DNA from: Aureimonas jatrophae
GTDB taxonomy: Bacteria > Pseudomonadota > Alphaproteobacteria > Rhizobiales > Rhizobiaceae
Length of the DNA: 52,048 nt
NCBI RefSeq assembly: GCF_900104035.1
Contig: NZ_FNIT01000017.1
Coordinates: forward strand, 1-52,048
Direction of reading: 5' to 3'
The notes beneath the pieces are model-generated. The model worked only from the letters and a program-made list of their open reading frames with translations. It did no database searches and was not told the origin of the DNA. This document shows, piece after piece, positions 18,634 to 26,552 of the stretch (position 1 is its first letter; the number at the start of each line of letters is the position of its first letter). Both the position numbers and the translations under genes were made by a program.

Positions 18634-20387
18634 AGAAGCGGCCTTTCGGCCAGCCGTGCGGGAAAGAGCGCGACCGGCTCGTCCTGGCCGCGCATCTCGG
18701 CGCGCAGGCGCGTGAAGGAGTTGATCGTGGCGTAGAGACCCAGGAAGCGGTCGATGACGCTGGCAAAGAGATAGGCCGCGCCGCGATCGATCAGGCCCGG
18801 CTCGAAGACAAGCGTCACGTCCGTGCCCGGCACCATTCCGCCGCTTCCCACGCGTGAATGGGTGGAGCGCGACGAGACGCCGACGATCGCGTCGATCAGG
18901 AGGTTCGCTTCGCGGCGTTCGGGCCGCACGTAGAGGCGCAGCATCTCCTTGAGCGCGCTGCCGTCGCCGCCGGTGAGCGACAGGTGGTTGAGGTTGAGGT
19001 GTGACAGGAGACGCCACTGCCGGTCCTCGTCGCCCGCAAAGCGCAGCGCGCCGGTCGGTGCGCTGAGCGCCTCGATGCGTCCGATCGCGGCCTGCGCGTC
19101 CACGGGCACGAGGTGGGGATGGCCGCCACCGAAGGGCAGGCGCTCGGGCAGGTCACGGTTGAGGCAAAGCGTCTCGATGCCGGCGACGAGCTCGTCGTCG
19201 CCGTCGCCCGCAAAGGCGATGGTGACGTCGCTCGTGTTGTCCAGCGGATCGAAGCGCCGCCGGAGCTGCCAGGCGGGCGCATCCGGGCTGCTCCCCTCGA
19301 AGAAGCGGGGGGCCACAAGACGGACCCCGGACCGGTCCGTGAGCGTGACGCTCTCGACGCCGTAGACCTCTCGCGTCTGGTGGCGCCTGGCATCGGGCAC
19401 GAGCGCGTATTCCGTGCGCCGGCCGTCCACGACGATCGGTTCGGCCCGCTGGCGGAAGAGGTTGACCGCGGGCGCCGCGTTGAGCGCGAAGGTCTCGGCC
19501 GAGACGAGGCGCTCCAGCGCCGGGTCGGTCCGGTCGAGATACACGAAGACCTCGAGCGTCTCGCCGCTCCATCGCTCCAGGCCCGTCAGCTCCACGAACA
19601 GGAACTTCTGCGGAAGAGCGAAGAACTCGCTGAGAATGCGATAGCCGGTGAAGCTCGACGGAGGATAAGGCAGCATCGCCTCGTCCGTCTCGAAACCTCC
19701 GGCGCGGAGACTGGAGGACGGCAGGAAGACAGGCTCGCGGTCGCCCGAGTGGCGCGCGAGCGCCACGCCGAGGGTGTGGTTGCACAAAAGCTCGTGCAGC
19801 GCCGAGGCTTCTCGCAGCGGCGCCTGAATATGAAAGGCGAGGCGCCGGAGCCCGAGCGCGGCAACGGAGGGAACCGGTGCCAGAGTGCCAAGCTTGAGAC
19901 GCAGGCATGCCGCCGCGCTCCAGCGAGGCGCGAGCGGCGCCTCGATCGGCTGGCCGCACAGGTCCGCCTCGGTCACGCGCACGGGCGCAAGGTCGATCGC
20001 CTGCGTCAGGCGGAAGCGGCAGCGCTCGTCCTCCACCGGTTCAGCCGCGATCTCGGTATGGCGCGCCACGCGCTGGATGCTTTCGAGGCCCGCGACCGGA
20101 TGGAGGCGCACCATCATCATGGACGGGACGGGCGCGAGATAATGGGGGTAGAGGGTTTCCAGGAGGCTGCCGGTGAGTTCCGGGAACTCGTCGTCGAGCT
20201 TTTGCCGCACGCGGGCGCTTGCGAAGGCGAAGCCTTGGAGAAGGCGCTCGACATGGGGATCGTCCACCTGCTCGCCCGAGATGCGCAGGCGCCCCGCGAT
20301 CTTGGGATGGGCGCTGGCGAAGCGAGACGCTCGCTTGCGCAACGCGCCGAGCTCTTCGGCATAGCGCTGGAGGAAACCGTCAGCCAC
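18630..20387 (-). CDS. tssF: T6SS baseplate protein TssF
   Basis: Largest wedge component, 585 residues. The N-terminus FLQRYAEELGALRKRASRFA and the segment DPHVERLLQGFAFASARVRQ are diagnostic, as is PELTGSLLETLYPHYLAPVP. The C-terminus includes GSALKEMLRLYVRPER and a closing RGQDEPVALFPARLAERPLL. GTG 20387 is chosen; it overlaps the end of tssE by eight bases, and further upstream codons lie inside tssE. The stop overlaps the tssG start. Confidence 0.93.
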   Translation of the reverse strand: MADGFLQRYAEELGALRKRASRFASAHPKIAGRLRISGEQVDDPHVERLLQGFAFASARVRQKLDDEFPELTGSLLETLYPHYLAPVPSMMMVRLHPVAGLESIQRVARHTEIAAEPVEDERCRFRLTQAIDLAPVRVTEADLCGQPIEAPLAPRWSAAACLRLKLGTLAPVPSVAALGLRRLAFHIQAPLREASALHELLCNHTLGVALARHSGDREPVFLPSSSLRAGGFETDEAMLPYPPSSFTGYRILSEFFALPQKFLFVELTGLERWSGETLEVFVYLDRTDPALERLVSAETFALNAAPAVNLFRQRAEPIVVDGRRTEYALVPDARRHQTREVYGVESVTLTDRSGVRLVAPRFFEGSSPDAPAWQLRRRFDPLDNTSDVTIAFAGDGDDELVAGIETLCLNRDLPERLPFGGGHPHLVPVDAQAAIGRIEALSAPTGALRFAGDEDRQWRLLSHLNLNHLSLTGGDGSALKEMLRLYVRPERREANLLIDAIVGVSSRSTHSRVGSGGMVPGTDVTLVFEPGLIDRGAAYLFASVIDRFLGLYATINSFTRLRAEMRGQDEPVALFPARLAERPLL

Positions 20388-20889
20388 GGCTCGCCTCCAC
20401 ACGAAAACGCTGGGTCGAGGGATCGACCGCCGTCTCGAACGCGATCGGCGGCATGCCCTCCTGAGCTCGATATACGGCCTCGATGCGCAGGCGAAGCGTG
20501 CGCTCGGAGGGATGGCGGGGCGCCAGGACCGAGACGGAAAGCTCGGCAAGACGCGGCTCGAACAGGCGGATGCGCCGCTCGGTGGCCCGTGCGAACTCGG
20601 CGCGCTGATGATCGGTCACGAGGCCGGTGACGAAGAAGCCGTCGACGCCAAAGGTGGTCAGGGAGTCCGCCAGCTCCTCCGCCTCCGCCGGCGGGGAGAC
20701 GGGTGGGCGGCGCGTGTTGAGGAGGCGTTCCAGGTCCTGCCTGAGGTTCTCGCGAAGCTCGCTCAGCTGCTGGCCGATCGTACGCGGCGCATCCGCGGCG
20801 AGATCGGGATCGGCGTCGCAGAGCCGGTCGAAGACCGAGCGCGACAACGTCTCGCCGGTCGGGCGATAGCGCTCCAGCGGATCAGCCAT
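20380..20889 (-). CDS. tssE: T6SS baseplate protein TssE (gp25-like)
   Basis: Gp25-like sheath-initiator of 169 residues. It has RSVFDRLCDADPDL near the N-terminus, IGQQLSELRENLRQDLERLL in the gp25 region, LADSLTTFGVDGFF, and the conserved IRLFEPRL, LAELSVSVL and LRIEAVY segments. TssE nucleates sheath polymerisation on the baseplate. ATG 20889 overlaps the end of the tagJ/impE gene by eight bases. A longer in-frame reading starts inside that gene and is not supported. Confidence 0.93.
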   Translation of the reverse strand: MADPLERYRPTGETLSRSVFDRLCDADPDLAADAPRTIGQQLSELRENLRQDLERLLNTRRPPVSPPAEAEELADSLTTFGVDGFFVTGLVTDHQRAEFARATERRIRLFEPRLAELSVSVLAPRHPSERTLRLRIEAVYRAQEGMPPIAFETAVDPSTQRFRVEASRG

Positions 20890-21703
20890 GGACCGTCTCC
20901 GCCGGGGCGGACGCAATCTCGATCGACACGCATTCGCCGAGCGCGCGCACCGTTTCGCCGACAAGGAGACAGCGCTGGCCCCGACCCGTCACAAGCCCTC
21001 CCGGCGCGTCGCGCCACTCCGTCACGCGACCGAGCCGCTCGGCGGGTTCGAGATCCGGCGCGTCGTAGATCAGGGGAAGAAGCACCTCGGCCTGCGAGCC
21101 GTCGGAAAGCTCCAGGGACGCCCGGCGCCAGGCCAGGTCCCGCGGCCGGGCGGCGGGTGCCAGCGTGAGCGAGGCGATGCGCGTCCAGTCGATCCAGAGA
21201 TAGGCGCCGCCATCGGTCACGGCCTCGAGCGCATGGGGCAGGCGATCGTCGAGATCGCGCAAGTCGTTCGCCGCCTCGCCGTCCACCGTGACGCTGAGCG
21301 ATCCCCGCGTGTGGTCGAGTTCGAGCAACCGATCGGCCGCGTCCGCCCCGTCGCCCGCGCGCAGCGCGAGGGCCATGCGCAGCGCGATCTGATCGGCGGC
21401 ACTCGGACCGCCGGGAAAGGCGGGCACCGCGCCCTCCGTGTGCCAGAGGCGGCGTGCCTCCATGCCCCGCACGAGGCCGCGCAGGCGGGCGAGGCCGACC
21501 GCCTCGCCCGGAAACAGGCGGGCGGCGATCTCGGCCTGCGCGTCGGCGCGCGCGTAGTCGCCCGACAGGATCAGGAGATCAATCAGAAGAAGCCGGGCCG
21601 CCATGTCCTGGGGCCGTGCCTTCAGCGAGGCGACGGCGGCCGCCATCGCGTCGCCCAGCCGGTTGTCGTCCAGAAGCGTGCCGATCGCGCCGGTGTCCGT
21701 CAT
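20882..21703 (-). CDS. tagJ: T6SS accessory protein TagJ (ImpE/SciE family)
   Basis: ImpE-family protein of 273 residues. The N-terminal helical repeats (LKARPQDMAARLLLIDLLIL, SGDYARADAQAEIAARL) resemble TPRs, followed by the ImpE C-terminal domain with YLWIDWTRIASLTL and PRDLAWRRASLEL. TagJ binds the TssB N-terminal helix in Pseudomonas and modulates sheath recycling by ClpV. It occurs in only a subset of T6SS operons, including Agrobacterium. It lies eight bases after tssC2 and overlaps tssE. It is dispensable in some systems, so its importance here is unknown. Confidence 0.9.
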   Translation of the reverse strand: MTDTGAIGTLLDDNRLGDAMAAAVASLKARPQDMAARLLLIDLLILSGDYARADAQAEIAARLFPGEAVGLARLRGLVRGMEARRLWHTEGAVPAFPGGPSAADQIALRMALALRAGDGADAADRLLELDHTRGSLSVTVDGEAANDLRDLDDRLPHALEAVTDGGAYLWIDWTRIASLTLAPAARPRDLAWRRASLELSDGSQAEVLLPLIYDAPDLEPAERLGRVTEWRDAPGGLVTGRGQRCLLVGETVRALGECVSIEIASAPAETVHG

Positions 21704-21711
21704 CGTGGTCC

Positions 21712-23103
21712 TCAGGCGCCGGCCGCGGCGAGGGAGCGGCTACCGGGCAGCGCGGTGGTCTCGGCCAGGAGGTGGAAGCTGGTGGCGATGTCGTCGAGCT
21801 GGAAGTGGGGCTGGAGCCGCACCGCGCAGGAGAAGGCGCCCGCGCGTCCCGCCTGCTCGGCGACGGTGACGCTGGCCAGGCGCAGGGGAAAGCGGGTTCG
21901 AAGCCCCAGATCCGCGTCGTCGTTGCCGAGCGTGTAGTGCGCCAGCCACTCGTCGAGACGGCGCTGGATGCTCACCGTGTCGGCCAGACGACCGACCTCC
22001 TCGCGCAGGATCACCTTCAGGTAGTGGGCAAAGCGCGAGGCGCAGAGAACGTATTGCAGCATGGCCGAAAGCCGGGCGTTCTGGTTCGCCCCGGCTTCGG
22101 AATAGGTGGCCGGACGGTGGAGCGACTGGTTGGAGTTGAGGACGCAGGTGTCCGACAGGTAGCTCACCGAGATCGGCACGAGTCCGAGTTCCGCCATCTC
22201 CTGATCCTGCAGGCTGGTCAGCCGCACCTCGACCGGAGGCTGCGCGGAGCGCCCGCAACTTTCGGAGCCGTCGTCGAACGGGTCCAGCACCGAGACCAGC
22301 CCGCCGCCGTCCTCGTCCTGGGGCGCGCCGCGCAGGTCCGCGAACCAGCCCGACGAGCGGAAGCGACGGATGGCCACCGCGCCGAAGGCGAAGGCGCCGT
22401 TGCCCCACAGGAGATGGGAGCCGTCGCCCTCGATCCGCTCCTGGAAACGAAACCCGTCGGTGCGGCGACGCGAGTCGGCACGGTAGGGACGGCGCAGGAG
22501 GATGCGGGGCGCGACGAGACCGAGGAAGCGCGTGTCCTCGCGCCGGCGCAGCCGATCCCAGCGAACCAGCGCGGGGTCCTCGGCCAGACGCGACAGATCC
22601 GGCAGGCGCGAAAGGTCGGCAAACGAGTCGAGCTGAAGGAGGCGCGGGGAGGCGCCCGCCACCAAGGGGCAGAAGGCGGCCGCCGCCACGCCCGCCGCGG
22701 CCGACAGGATGCCGATCGGGTCGCGTCCGCCCTCGTCCGGAACATGCGCGACCTCGTAGTCGGCGACCAGCAATCCGAAGGGTTCGCCGCCCGGCATCCC
22801 GAACTCGCCGGAGTAGACGAGCTCGAAGAGCCGGCTCTGGTCGAATTCGGACGCACGCTCCATGGACCGCCCGAACTCCAGCCATGACGCCGACAGAAGC
22901 TTCAGCTTGACCTCGTGCGCCCCGCCGGCGGCGCGAACGAGAAGCGCCACGCCGCGCCAGCGCGCCTCCATGGCCTGGAAGCGCGGATGGTGGAGGATGG
23001 CATTGACCTGGGCGCCGATCGCCGCGTCGAGGCGAGCCACGAGCCGCTCGGCTCGCAGCACCGCATCGTCCTCGCTCCGGTCCACGCGGCTCCAACCGTC
23101 CAT
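21712..23103 (-). CDS. second TssC-family sheath paralog (TssC2)
   Basis: TssC/VipB-family protein of 463 residues, paralogous to the adjacent tssC. Shared blocks include [20 protein letters not shown] ([20 protein letters not shown] in TssC), [19 protein letters not shown] and a C-terminal LQPHFQLDDIATSFHL. Aligned at the common RWRG/AWRG motif, it lacks about 44 N-terminal residues of TssC, a region that in VipB-type proteins helps hold the TssB partner. Agrobacterium also carries two TssC genes (TssC40 and TssC41); only one forms the main sheath with TssB. ATG 23103 lies 20 bases after the tssC stop. Whether it joins the sheath or acts elsewhere is open. Confidence 0.85.
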   Translation of the reverse strand: MDGWSRVDRSEDDAVLRAERLVARLDAAIGAQVNAILHHPRFQAMEARWRGVALLVRAAGGAHEVKLKLLSASWLEFGRSMERASEFDQSRLFELVYSGEFGMPGGEPFGLLVADYEVAHVPDEGGRDPIGILSAAAGVAAAAFCPLVAGASPRLLQLDSFADLSRLPDLSRLAEDPALVRWDRLRRREDTRFLGLVAPRILLRRPYRADSRRRTDGFRFQERIEGDGSHLLWGNGAFAFGAVAIRRFRSSGWFADLRGAPQDEDGGGLVSVLDPFDDGSESCGRSAQPPVEVRLTSLQDQEMAELGLVPISVSYLSDTCVLNSNQSLHRPATYSEAGANQNARLSAMLQYVLCASRFAHYLKVILREEVGRLADTVSIQRRLDEWLAHYTLGNDDADLGLRTRFPLRLASVTVAEQAGRAGAFSCAVRLQPHFQLDDIATSFHLLAETTALPGSRSLAAAGA

Positions 23104-23123
23104 GATGGCGCTGCCCGCCCGGC

Positions 23124-24602
23124 TCAGCTCTTCTCGGGAATGCGCGCCACCATGCGCAGCGAGGTCGTCAGCTCCTCCATCTGCAGCCAGGGGCGCATCC
23201 AGGCGACCGCGTTGTAGGAGCCGGGCTTGCCGGCCACCTCCTGCACGGTGACCTTGGCGTCGCGCAGCGGGAACTTCGCCCGCATCTCCTCGCCCGCCGC
23301 CTCGTTGGCGTTGACGTAGCCCGAGATCCAGCGGTTCAGCCACCGCTCGCAGTCCTCGGCCTCCATGAAGGATCCGACCTTATCGCGGCCCATGACCTTG
23401 AGGTAATGGGCGAAGCGTGAGGTGGCCATGATGTAGGGCAGGCGCGCCGAGACGGCCGCGTTGGCGGTGGCCTCGGGCTTGTCGTAGATCTTGGGCTTGT
23501 GGGCGGTCTGGGCGCCGAAGAACACGGCGTAGTCGGTGTTCTTGTAGTGGCACAGCGGCAGGAAGCCGAGCTTGCCGAGTTCGGCGTCGCGCCGGTCGGT
23601 GATGCCGACCTCGGTCGGGCACTTCACGTCGAGGTCGCCGTCGTCGGACTGGAAGAGATGCATGGGCAGGTCCTCGACCTTGCCCCCGTTCTCCGCGCCC
23701 CGGATCGCGGTGCACCAACCGTTCAGCGAGAAGGCGTTGGTGAGGCGCGCGCCGAGCACGTAGGCCGCGTTCATCCAGGTGTAGTTGTCGTGGGGCAGCT
23801 GGCCGTTCTCGCGGCCCACCGTCTCGTCGTAATCGAACTCGTCGATCCGCACCGTCTCGCGGCTGTAGGGAAGGCGAGCTAGGACGCGCGGCAGGGCGAG
23901 CGTGACGAAGCGCGAGTCCTCCGACTCCCGGAACGCACGCCACTTGATGTACTCCGCCGTCTGGAAGATCTTCTCGAGGTCTCGGGGACGCGCGAGCTCG
24001 CGGAAGTCGTCGAAGCCGAAGAGCTGAGGGCTCGCGGCCGAGATCAGGGGCGCGAAGGCCGCCGCCGAGATCGCGGCGAGCCCCTGCAGCAGCTGCACGT
24101 CCTCGAACGAGTTCGAGAACTCGTAGTCGCCGATGATCGCGCCCATCGGCTCGCCGCCGGGCGTGCCGAACTCGTCCTCGTAGATCGACTTGAAGAGCCG
24201 CGACTGATCGAACTCGACGGCCTTGGACAGGTCCCGCGAGAGGTCGCGCTTCGAGGCGTTGAGGACGCGGATCTTGAGGTTGGCGTTGGTCTCGGAGTTT
24301 TGGACGAGATGGTGGAGGCCGCGCCAGGCGCCCTCGAGCTTGGTGAATTTCTCGCTCTGCATGATCGCGGCGAGCTGGCGCGAGATCTTCTCGTCGATCG
24401 CCGCGATCGCGCCGTTCAGCGTCAGCGTGAGGTTGCGGTCATAGGTGACCGTGCCCTTCATCGCTTCGTCGGTCAGCGTGCGCAGGAGGTCCTGCGTGCG
24501 ATCCGGCGCGGTCTGACGCGTGGCGGCGATCACTTGGTCGAGGAGGGGAGCGGGCGCGTCGAGGGTCTGGGCGCCGCCTTGGACTTGCGTCTCGGTGCTC
24601 AT
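23124..24602 (-). CDS. tssC: T6SS contractile sheath large subunit TssC (VipB)
   Basis: Main sheath protein of 492 residues. The N-terminal helical part (about 1-70) is followed by [20 protein letters not shown], the highly conserved [20 protein letters not shown], and [16 protein letters not shown]. The C-terminal region has [16 protein letters not shown] and [20 protein letters not shown]. TssB and TssC assemble into the tube that contracts to drive Hcp-VgrG out. Twenty bases separate it from tssB, with GGAAGGAACG between them acting as the ribosome binding site. Confidence 0.96.
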   Translation of the reverse strand: MSTETQVQGGAQTLDAPAPLLDQVIAATRQTAPDRTQDLLRTLTDEAMKGTVTYDRNLTLTLNGAIAAIDEKISRQLAAIMQSEKFTKLEGAWRGLHHLVQNSETNANLKIRVLNASKRDLSRDLSKAVEFDQSRLFKSIYEDEFGTPGGEPMGAIIGDYEFSNSFEDVQLLQGLAAISAAAFAPLISAASPQLFGFDDFRELARPRDLEKIFQTAEYIKWRAFRESEDSRFVTLALPRVLARLPYSRETVRIDEFDYDETVGRENGQLPHDNYTWMNAAYVLGARLTNAFSLNGWCTAIRGAENGGKVEDLPMHLFQSDDGDLDVKCPTEVGITDRRDAELGKLGFLPLCHYKNTDYAVFFGAQTAHKPKIYDKPEATANAAVSARLPYIMATSRFAHYLKVMGRDKVGSFMEAEDCERWLNRWISGYVNANEAAGEEMRAKFPLRDAKVTVQEVAGKPGSYNAVAWMRPWLQMEELTTSLRMVARIPEKS

Positions 24603-24621
24603 GGACGTCGTTCCTTCCGAG

Positions 24622-25143
24622 TCAGCTGCGCGGCGCGGCGGCGGGGCCGCCCTTGCGCTTCAGCTCATCGGCCAGCGCCGACAGATCGCCCCGGTTCTGG
24701 AGGATGTTCTCCAGAAGCGTCTCCAGTTCCTCGGAGCGGTCGGCCTTGGCCAAGAGGTCGCGCAACTCGTTGCGCGCATCGAGCAGCGCCTTGAGTGCGG
24801 GCACCTGGGCCGCGACGGCCGCCGGCTCGAAGTCGCTCAGCTTCTCGAAGCGGAGCTGGACGGCCATGTCGGTGCCGTCGTCCTGCAGCGTATTGGGGAC
24901 GGCGAGGTTCAATCCCGGCGTCATGCGCCGCATGACCTCGTCGAAGTTGTCGCGATCGATCTGCGTGAACTTGCGCTCGCCGAAGGGCTTGAGCGGTTCG
25001 GTCGGATCGCCCGAGAAGTCGCCGAGCACGCCCACAACGAAGGGCAGCTCCTTCTCGATCATCGCGCCTTCGGTCTCGACCTCGTACTTGATGTGGACGC
25101 GGGGCTTGCGAACCCGCTCCAGCTTGTCGTGCACACTGGCCAT
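24622..25143 (-). CDS. tssB: T6SS contractile sheath small subunit TssB (VipA)
   Basis: Small sheath protein of 173 residues. The VipA signature includes [13 protein letters not shown], the strongly conserved [33 protein letters not shown] and the [17 protein letters not shown] helix. It pairs with TssC and presents the ClpV-binding region. ATG 25143 is preferred over a longer in-frame reading whose extra residues are non-conserved. It is separated from tssA by 82 bases, the largest gap inside the structural operon, which could hold an internal promoter. Confidence 0.95.
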   Translation of the reverse strand: MASVHDKLERVRKPRVHIKYEVETEGAMIEKELPFVVGVLGDFSGDPTEPLKPFGERKFTQIDRDNFDEVMRRMTPGLNLAVPNTLQDDGTDMAVQLRFEKLSDFEPAAVAAQVPALKALLDARNELRDLLAKADRSEELETLLENILQNRGDLSALADELKRKGGPAAAPRS

Positions 25144-25225
25144 GCGTCGGTCTCCGATTGGTCGGTTCAGAGCAGCGCGCGCGGGGAATGCGCGCACAAC
25201 TCGCCGTTGAGGCGGGACGTGATCG

Positions 25226-26287
25226 TCACATTCCGCCTGATTCTGGTCTGATACCCGCCGCAATCAAGATGTTACGGCGGGTATGTTCGTCCTCCACGAG
25301 CTCGGCGAGGAGCTTCGAGAAGTCGAGGCGTCCCCTGGCGACCACGGTCTCGATGGCGTCGGCCATGGGAGATTGGGGTTCGGCGGCCCGGAAGTAGCGT
25401 GCGACCTCGGTCAGCCGCTCGAAGGCTTCCTCGCGTGTGCGGATGGGGCCCGGCCTGACGGCGGCGCCAGGGGCAGCTCCGTCAACCGGTACGGGAGCGA
25501 CGCTGGTGGCACCGGCCGCTGCGACGATCGTATCGCCGACCGCCTCGTCCGGGCGAAGGCCCGACAGGTTCAGGATCGCCAAGCGGACCTCCTCCAGGAC
25601 CGCGCGAATGTTGGATGAAGCGGGGGCCTCGGGTCCACAGGCGGCGTCCAACGCCGCCGTCAGCTCGGCAAAGGCCGAAAGGCATCCCGTCACCGCGTCG
25701 AGATGCGCGCGCATGGCCGCCGGGCCCACGGCGTGAACCTCGTCCTGGAGCGTCTTGAGACGCTCCGCCTCACCGGGCCGCTGTCCGGTCTGGTAGTCCC
25801 ACAGCGTGTGGCGGAAGAAGGATGCGTCCGGCACCAGCGGCGACAAGCGAAGCGGCTGGATCAATGTGCCCTCGCCGCCGACGCCGTTCAGACCCGCGAA
25901 CGGCGACACCTTGTCCTCGATCCCGTCGCCGTCGATCGAGTGAAGGGCGGGGAAGTGTTCGGCGACAAGGCGCGAGCCGAGTTCGAAGCACCGCTTCAAA
26001 CCGCGGAAGCCTTCCAGCCGGAGCTCGGCCTCGCACAGCCAGCACAGGACCTCGATATCCTTCGAGATGGACTGCAGGATCTCGGTCGCGATCGAGCGGA
26101 CGTCGGACCACGCGGGCGACAGCCGGAAGGCTTCGCCGGGGTCGATGTTGCGCTCCTCCGCCCGCGCCGCGGACCGCGCGTCTTTCAAGCGGTAGTAGAG
26201 ATCGACACGCACGCCCGAGCGAACATCCTCGCCGGTCGGCATCGCTTCGCTGATCGGTTCTGCAAGTTCCTGTACGTTGAAAGCCAA
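25226..26287 (-). CDS. tssA: T6SS cap protein TssA (ImpA)
   Basis: ImpA-N domain protein of 353 residues, first gene of the reverse-strand operon. TssA caps the growing sheath/tube. The N-terminus [20 protein letters not shown] matches the family opening (LxxPIs...GEDlR). The block [20 protein letters not shown] and the C-terminal [20 protein letters not shown] follow. I chose the TTG at 26287: GGGAG lies five bases upstream and the product then starts as family members do. The only upstream ATG (26443) would add 52 non-conserved residues. A TTG start may throttle the first step of the operon. Confidence 0.87.
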   Translation of the reverse strand: MAFNVQELAEPISEAMPTGEDVRSGVRVDLYYRLKDARSAARAEERNIDPGEAFRLSPAWSDVRSIATEILQSISKDIEVLCWLCEAELRLEGFRGLKRCFELGSRLVAEHFPALHSIDGDGIEDKVSPFAGLNGVGGEGTLIQPLRLSPLVPDASFFRHTLWDYQTGQRPGEAERLKTLQDEVHAVGPAAMRAHLDAVTGCLSAFAELTAALDAACGPEAPASSNIRAVLEEVRLAILNLSGLRPDEAVGDTIVAAAGATSVAPVPVDGAAPGAAVRPGPIRTREEAFERLTEVARYFRAAEPQSPMADAIETVVARGRLDFSKLLAELVEDEHTRRNILIAAGIRPESGGM

Positions 26288-26552
26288 GCGTACTCCCTTG
26301 CTTAGAGATAATCGGATAGCGGCGGGAGAGGTAGGACGATATCGGAACAGGTGCAACCCGAGCCTTCCAAGTTTTCGCATAGGAACGGCGCGAATTTTCT
26401 TGTCGCCAAAAAATTTAGTACTTCCAATGGGTTCGTCAGTCATACTTCGGATTCGAACGATTTCGTCGCGATACGACCTTGCTTGTGCCTCCTCAAGGCC
26501 ACATTTCGCCGAGAGTTAGGGCGCCACGAAACGGACGGGAGAACCGTACGGA
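26288..26552. promoter_or_regulatory. divergent intergenic region between tssA and clpV
   Basis: These 265 bases separate the two T6SS transcription units, so promoters for both must lie here unless the units are longer. The stretch is visibly more AT-rich than its surroundings, including an A/T run near 26390-26415. I could not identify a convincing -35/-10 pair, a sigma-54 site (TGGCAC-N5-TTGC) or a large palindrome, so the claim is positional only. Confidence 0.5.

Noticed and set aside
16540-18735. A 731-codon forward open frame opposite fha and tssG
   Set aside because: Low-complexity composition and no motif; fha and tssG on the other strand are well supported.
26288-26552. A sigma-54 promoter for the T6SS units
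   Set aside because: No TGGCAC-N5-TTGC match could be found in the divergent region.
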